Shown here piece by piece: positions 59,357 through 64,000 of a stretch of 64,000 nucleotides of DNA (position 1 is its first letter; each line of letters begins with the position of its first letter). The notes below the pieces were generated by a model. It made no database searches, was not told where the DNA came from, and saw nothing but the letters and a program-made list of their open reading frames with translations. This DNA is from Ruminiclostridium cellobioparum DSM 1351 = ATCC 15832 (GTDB lineage: Bacteria; Bacillota; Clostridia; Acetivibrionales; DSM-1351): NCBI RefSeq assembly GCF_000621505.1, contig NZ_JHYD01000010.1:153399-217398 (forward strand). The letters run 5' to 3'. The position numbers were made by a program, and so were the translations under genes.

Positions 59357-59871
59357 ACATTCACCTCTTTTCTTGTGCGCACATTAATTATAATATTGTG
59401 CGTACAAGAAGTCAATAGAATTGTGTTTTTAATTCTGCTTTCCGGATTAGCTGAAGGAATTGATTTGAGCAGCACGTTTTCCATCATTAATTCTCTTACC
59501 AATGTGCATCAACGCGTTACCCCTGTTTTAGATTTTGAGACATAGGTTTGGATAAGTGCACCTATCAATGGATTTGAAGAAAATTGGGTGCAATTTGATG
59601 AGGGGAAATTCTCCTTGTCATGCCTATTGTTCTTCTGAACCATACAGCCGAAAATGAAGCAGGTTAAAGAGAGGTGGTCGAGATAGGTTGCATGTGGCTA
59701 ATGCTGCGTTTAAAAAGTATATGTTGTAACGGTTTCATTTTATTAATTTTATGTCTACATAGATGACAAGAAGAAAGGCCACATCAGCCGAAACTGATAT
59801 GCTCCCTGTCAAGTAGACAGGGAGCATATCAAACTGTGTGACCAATTTATCATTAATGTTTCTGTAGCTTA
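59357..59871. other. non-coding stretch beside the RHS locus
   Basis: A 515-bp region with no convincing gene. It contains GGTGGTCGAGATAGG near 59672 (similar GGTGGTCG strings recur at about 62546 and 62578 in the next RHS spacer) and a perfect inverted repeat at 59796-59830. It may be decayed mobile or toxin-locus DNA. Confidence 0.35.
59796..59830. terminator. perfect 15-bp inverted repeat, possible terminator of the RHS-side transcripts
   Basis: GATATGCTCCCTGTC and its complement around a 5-base loop, 42 bp past the last immunity stop (59872). There is no T-run, so it could also be a binding site or a 3'-end stabiliser. Confidence 0.5.
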
Positions 59872-60326
59872 TTATTCTTGATATACAGTCACAGTAAGAC
59901 CGTTTTCCCCCATTATTTCATCACCTATTTCAACAGTCACTTTTTTTGCTGGAAATATTTCTTTTAACCGTCTCTGCCAAAAGTATTGAATTACTTTTCC
60001 AAATTCTTGTATGATTTTATCTACATGGACAGATTCATTACTCGCTTGAAGAAAGAAGTCAGCTAAAGACCAACTATTTACAAACATTTCCACCTTTTCC
60101 TGTCACAGTTGAATTGTTTTTCAAGACTATCAATATTGCCATTATAAAATTCTGATATAAATATATACCCCTTAACTTCTATGATTTCCGGGCATAAGAG
60201 ATTTGCGACAGATATCACTTCTTCAATACCACAGGAGTTCGCTGCGTTATTAATTAGTGTACTACCTCTTAAATTCTTGAACGATTCAATAATACTATTA
60301 TCCACAATGCTACTGTATATTTCCAT
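59872..60326 (-). pseudogene. frameshifted immunity protein gene
   Basis: Two overlapping frames (60326-60078 and about 60107-59872) read as halves of one small acidic protein. The first runs from MEIYSSIVDNSIIESFKNL to SLEKQF and the second has MFVNSWSLADFFLQASNES and KVTVEIGDEIMGENGLTVTVY. At 60095-60098 there is a run of four A (minus strand); a fifth A would fuse them in one frame of about 151 residues through DRKKVEMFVNSW. Position after an RHS toxin tip suggests a cognate immunity protein. It may be truly broken, or the indel may be a sequence error. The start has GGAGG. Confidence 0.55.
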
Positions 60327-60350
60327 ATAAACCTCCATTTAATAAACCTA

Positions 60351-62424
60351 TTATTTCAATAAATCACTTGGAACTGAGCCCTCAAGTTTTAAATCTCTTG
60401 GATATGAATTTCCATTAGGTGCCTTATCCCAAATTGTAATTTTTACCCTTTCACCGGAAATATCATATATCAACTTCCCTTCACTGTCATATACAAAGGT
60501 ATGTCCAGCATCGGTCTTAACATAACTATTTGGTGTTCCAGTAAGTGGTCTATTTCCTCCACTTCTACCGCCTGAAGTGATTGTACCTTCATTCTTCAAT
60601 TTACTTAACATTCCTTGAAAGATTTACAGTACTACTCGTTCCCTCTACAGCCGCTCCTCTCCCGTACATTCCATATGCTGTTGCTCCCACCATCACTGCA
60701 GATTTTGCCTTAAATCCTATACTGTTTGCCGTTTTATATATATTGTCCATATCAGCTACTGTTAACTTGGATGCATCAATTTTTTTTACTTTTATATATG
60801 CTAAAACGTACGATGAATTTTCCAAATCGGCAATTTGGTCAACACTGTGCGTACCATATAACCATGCAGAATAGTACTTTTGTGAGTCATCCCAATTAGA
60901 TTTATTCCATTGAGGATTTGCCGACAATATATCTGCCATTGTAGTGTTATCCGTCCCCTGATAAGTTGTGGTTTTACTTATCTCTTCCGCCTGTCTAAAT
61001 CCTGCAACCGATATATCTGTAACCTTTTTTTCAGGTTTGTATGTATTATTTACCTGTTTTGTGACAGCTGAAGCATTTCTATATTCGGTAGTACATACTA
61101 TTTTTCCTGTCTTGTTGTCTATATAGCTTTTTACACGGACATCTTGTTGCTTGGAGTTAATTTTACTATTAAATTTTTCATTATCTATAATTGCACTTCC
61201 ATTTTCTAATTTAAAATCATTGTAGCCGAATTTTACCGATGTACCATTGATAGTTACAGTAACAGAACTGTCACTTGCATTCCATTTTGCGCTTCCATTT
61301 GATGCTTTTGCTAAATCCGTGATTTTTGCATCTGCATACCCTGTCGGATCAGTATACATTATGGGTTCATTATGGCAATACGTATACAGGTTCAAACTCA
61401 GCGGGTCATTGCGGTCCCCCAGGTAGGTATCCTCCTGCAGGAATCTGGCTGTTGGGATCATACATTCTAGCGTTCAGATAGTAGAGTCCCGTCTCCTTGT
61501 CGTACTGGTAGCCTGCATAGGTTATGCTGTTGCTTGTACTTCCTGTTGTGTCGGTTATGTTTCCGAAGGCATCATAGTAGTAGGTCGCAGCTATTGTTCC
61601 GTCCGGCCTTAAAAGGGCGGTTACGTCTGCATGTCCATTGTACATATAGTAGTAGGTGGTTCCGTCGGCTGTCCTCATCAGCAGGTTCGTGCCGTAGACA
61701 TTCCTGCCCTTCTGGGTGTTTGATTGATCTACTTCCAGGACTACCTTGGTATAATCATACAGGTATCTGGTTATTATTCCGTTTACTTTTTTTCTACTCT
61801 GTAGCCTTCTCCGTTATAAAGGTTTTCAACTGTGATGCTGCCAGTAATTGTCCGTATAAGCTGATTTCTATTGTCATAGTTATTTGTGACGGTTACTGTT
61901 CCGTTTACGGTGGTTGTGAGCTGGTTCCCATTGTTATCATAAGTGTATGCCGTTGTGGTTGTTAGGGTACCATTCTGTTTGGTGGTTACCTGCATAAGCC
62001 TGTTCTGTTCATTATAGCTGTATGTATTAAGTGCTGTGTTGCTTCCAAGCTTTACAGTTTCGGTTTCCCTGTTTCCTGCTTTATCATAGGTGTAGGTGGT
62101 TTTTGTACCGTTCGGTTCGGTTACTGTTTCCAGTCTGTTCAGCACATCATAGGTATAGCTTGTAGTTCCTTTTGCATCGGTTTTAGTTATCTGGTTATGA
62201 GCAGCATCATATGTATAGCTGTAGGTGTCTATTACGCTTCCGTCTGCTTTTTTGTTTGTCAGCGTGTGCAGCAGCCCATCTGCATAGTAGGTGTAGTCTT
62301 CTCTTGCTCCTCCGCTGTATACTACACTTTCTCTTGCCCCGTTGCCCAGATAGTTGTAGGTTGTTGTTTTTCCGTCTGCTGTGACAGCTTTCAGTCTGCC
62401 TGCTCTGTCGTAGTTTTTTGACAA
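60351..62424 (-). pseudogene. orphan RHS/YD-repeat core with toxin tip, 5'-truncated and frameshifted
   Basis: An RHS protein remnant. It begins without its N-terminus just after a stop codon with YD repeats (YDRAGRLKAVTADGKTTTYNY onward, many YxYDxxGN units), reaches the core (GYQYDKETGLYYLNARMYDPN then ARFLQEDTYLGDRNDPLSLN), and after DPTGY continues into a variable tip of about 250 residues ending at 60601 or, through an overlapping frame starting at 60611, at 60351 (GGRSGGNRPLTGTPNSY ... YDISGERVKITIWDKAP). Two shifts interrupt it: an A7 run at 61787-61793 and a lost CA near 61448-61455. Orphan tips like this serve as a reservoir for toxin exchange. The tip's activity is unknown. Confidence 0.7.
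61340..61422 (-). repeat. 83-bp direct repeat in RHS core, copy 1
   Basis: Identical at every base to 63918-64000 (offset 2578). It encodes the RHS core end GDRNDPLSLNLYTYCHNEPI and MYTDPTG. The match may extend past the window edge. It is the recombination substrate expected between the main RHS gene and its displaced tip. Confidence 0.95.
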
Positions 62425-62648
62425 ATTACTTATAGAATCTTAATGTTCCAGAAATAATACACTATTTATTTATATTAGTGGTCTCACAGCGACCTGTGCC
62501 AAACACAACCGCCGGCAGTGCCGGCGGTGTAACTGTTTTTGTAAGGTGGTCGGAATGACCTGTTGTGTGTCGGTTGGGTGGTCGAAAAATAGCTCATGCC
62601 CTGTGGATTTGGGAGGTGTACAAATAGGTACACTGGTATGTTTGGTTT
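62425..62648. other. spacer between immunity gene and orphan RHS tip
   Basis: A 224-bp stretch without a gene. It has a GCCGGC-AGT-GCCGGC hairpin (about 62511-62525) and two GGTGGTCG strings (about 62546 and 62578) like the one near 59672. The pattern resembles decayed insertion-sequence ends, but no transposase remnant is recognisable. Confidence 0.35.
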
Positions 62649-62915
62649 TTAGAAACATCTAAATGTAACTTCTATTTTAGTTATTATATCCTTCAACTTC
62701 TCAGATTCAATAATATATTCACTTATCTCATTTGCTGATTTATATATAACTAATGAATCATAGTTATAAAACTCCATTACCTGGATTTGCTTTTCTTGCC
62801 CTTCTCCAAAATGTGTAATTGAGTATTGCTTGTTATTATAAACAAATTCTACTTCTCCACCCCTTCTTACATTGTCGATTAACTCCTCTATAGACTTAAA
62901 ATTATCATTTGACAT
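62649..62915 (-). CDS. putative immunity protein for the RHS toxin
   Basis: An 88-residue acidic protein: IEELIDNVRRGGEVEFVYNNKQYSI is followed by a short beta/alpha pattern and VIYKSANEISEYIIESEKLK. It follows the RHS tip by 29 bp on the same strand, which is where immunity genes lie in polymorphic toxin loci. GGAGGA precedes the ATG. No named immunity family can be assigned with certainty. Confidence 0.65.
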   Translation of the reverse strand: MSNDNFKSIEELIDNVRRGGEVEFVYNNKQYSITHFGEGQEKQIQVMEFYNYDSLVIYKSANEISEYIIESEKLKDIITKIEVTFRCF

Positions 62916-62944
62916 AATATTCCTCCAGTTATAATACTAATGTA

Positions 62945-64000
62945 TTATTTAAGTTCAGGTGCTCCATTTGGGTAATTGATTGGGCCACTAAAATCAGGGT
63001 TTCCACTTTCATCCCAATTAATATCATGATCATGAGGATTTGTATGAACTTTCGGATTTCCGTGGTCTGTATGATGCCTTTCCTTATTAGCACGACCGTC
63101 CTCACCGATTTTAGTTTCTTTATTTTTCGATTTATTAATATCCCCAGGCTCACCAGTTAAACGATCTTTGTCAGACTTTTCAACAGTTTTTTCATAAATA
63201 TATGTTCCAGCAACAGCAATTCCGCCAATTACGGTTATGATAGGAATAGCAATATCATCAACAACTCCAACTCCAGTCACATCATCAGCAAGTAATCCTA
63301 CATCTAAAGCTAGAGTCCCTGAAAGTATAATCTCGCTCCTGCTCAAATTATTGTTTTGCTTAAGGACAGGTTTACTCTGTATTATATTGATACTAGAGTT
63401 GTTATTATTTTTATTTACTCCCCCACTATTCCCCGTTCCCTGATTACCATTTTTTGAAATACTGCTGCTGTTATTTGATACAGCTGGCGAGGACTTCGGA
63501 GTAACACCGGTTATTACTATCTTACCATCTTTAACATCTGTTTTGACTACCCCTCCTGTAGCTTTCTGCAAACTAGATATTTGATTTAACGTATTATTAA
63601 ATGTCGTATTTGACATTAATATCGTTTTATCGCTAATACCTCCAGATTTTGCTTTTGATGCACTTTGTATCGCAGCTTCCTTAGCATAATCCGGTGCATT
63701 CACAGTTGCTGATGTTGATTTCAAATATGTCAATGTTTGATTGCCCACTATGCCATCTGATTTTATTTTATAATCATTTTGAAATTGCTTTATTGCTGCT
63801 TCTGTCTTTGAACCAAAAGAACCGTCTGCTTTACCTACATTATAACCAAGCTTTTGCAACATTTCCTGAATTGCAACTACTCCATCACCTTTTGAGCCTA
63901 CCTTCATGGTTACGTGACCTGTCGGATCAGTATACATTATGGGTTCATTATGGCAATACGTATACAGGTTCAAACTCAGCGGGTCATTGCGGTCCCCCAG
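62945..64000 (-). CDS. RHS polymorphic toxin, C-terminal tip (5' end off window)
   Basis: The frame is open to the window edge; 351 residues are visible. It starts in the RHS core (LGDRNDPLSLNLYTYCHNEP ... DPTG), after which the sequence is unique. First comes a peptidoglycan-binding-1 domain (VVAIQEMLQKLGYNVGKADGSFG ... AAIKQFQNDYKI), next a Ser/Asn-rich linker, a hydrophobic stretch (DIAIPIITVIGGIAVAGTYIY) that could enter membranes, and a His-rich end (ANKERHHTDHGNPKV, NPHDHDINWDESGNPDFSG) like C-terminal toxin domains in Firmicutes RHS and WXG-linked proteins. The active chemistry is not known; His and Asp clusters suggest a metal-dependent nuclease. The cognate immunity gene follows. Confidence 0.8.
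   Translation of the reverse strand: MGDRNDPLSLNLYTYCHNEPIMYTDPTGHVTMKVGSKGDGVVAIQEMLQKLGYNVGKADGSFGSKTEAAIKQFQNDYKIKSDGIVGNQTLTYLKSTSATVNAPDYAKEAAIQSASKAKSGGISDKTILMSNTTFNNTLNQISSLQKATGGVVKTDVKDGKIVITGVTPKSSPAVSNNSSSISKNGNQGTGNSGGVNKNNNNSSINIIQSKPVLKQNNNLSRSEIILSGTLALDVGLLADDVTGVGVVDDIAIPIITVIGGIAVAGTYIYEKTVEKSDKDRLTGEPGDINKSKNKETKIGEDGRANKERHHTDHGNPKVHTNPHDHDINWDESGNPDFSGPINYPNGAPELK
63918..64000 (-). repeat. 83-bp direct repeat in RHS core, copy 2
   Basis: Identical to 61340-61422 up to the last base of the window, so the true repeat is probably longer. It marks the junction between the common RHS core and the swappable toxin tip. Confidence 0.95.

Noticed and set aside
62470..62658. 62-residue minus-strand frame between immunity gene and orphan RHS
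   Set aside because: Composition is unlike a folded protein, no ribosome site, and it spans hairpin and repeat strings.
1..64000. CRISPR arrays, tRNA, rRNA, integrase or attachment sites
   Set aside because: No regularly spaced repeats, cloverleaf sequences, ribosomal RNA segments or recombinase motifs were found on either strand.

Overview
The window looks like a chromosomal segment of a cellulosome-forming, low-GC Gram-positive anaerobe of the Ruminiclostridium (Clostridium cellulolyticum / papyrosolvens) group. Two secreted glycoside hydrolases carry C-terminal type I dockerins, and most of the dockerin repeats have the Ala-Leu recognition pair typical of that group. Shine-Dalgarno sites are strong (GGAGG-type), YesM/YesN two-component regulators are present, and many small clostridial membrane-protein families occur. 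This assignment is inferred from protein features. No rRNA, tRNA or CRISPR array was found.

Layout. 1-12 kb: end of a TPR regulator, an SLH-domain protein, a KimA-type potassium/APC permease, a VWA lipoprotein, and a probable minus-strand unit DUF2339 - DUF3999 - response regulator - histidine kinase. 12-15.3 kb: an NAD-salvage operon (NrtR-like Nudix regulator, isochorismatase-family hydrolase, nicotinate phosphoribosyltransferase) behind a good sigma-A promoter with an overlapping palindrome. 15.4-21.8 kb: housekeeping and hypothetical genes (DEDDh exonuclease, PHP phosphoesterase, thiol peroxidase, alpha/beta hydrolase, a TIM-barrel isomerase). 21.9-34 kb: a long minus-strand sugar module in transcription order: periplasmic-binding-like lipoprotein, YesN regulator, YesM sensor kinase, a second solute-binding lipoprotein, then binding protein / ATPase / permease of a ribose-type ABC importer, a Gfo/Idh/MocA oxidoreductase and sugar isomerases. 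34.4-41.5 kb: a GH30 xylanase-like cellulosomal enzyme, a double-SIS protein, two small membrane proteins, and a GH9-CBM3c-dockerin endoglucanase.

41.7-55.4 kb holds the most unusual system: a compact contractile phage-tail module (terminator-like protein, sheath, tube, chaperone with a -1 frameshift signal, short tape measure, LysM protein, hub, DUF2577, DUF2634, baseplate J, DUF2313, fibre). No capsid, terminase, portal, integrase, holin or endolysin gene is recognised. The same strand continues into a 52-residue helical protein, two glycosyltransferases, a radical SAM enzyme and a phage-type HTH regulator. I read this as a domesticated tail-like particle with its own putative glycosylation / modification cassette.

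55.6-59.4 kb: MarR-MFS drug-efflux pair, a heptad-repeat coiled-coil protein and a small translationally coupled operon. 59.8-64 kb: an RHS polymorphic-toxin locus, with the tip of one RHS protein running off the right edge, its putative immunity gene, and a displaced, frameshifted RHS core with an alternative toxin tip and a broken second immunity gene. An 83-bp identical repeat links the two tips.

Three copies of a short dispersed element that carries a GGAGGTTAA ribosome-binding site behind a GC-rich hairpin lie directly before the genes starting at 7320, 29571 and 55273. Translation of this element produces spurious N-terminal extensions in ORF calls.
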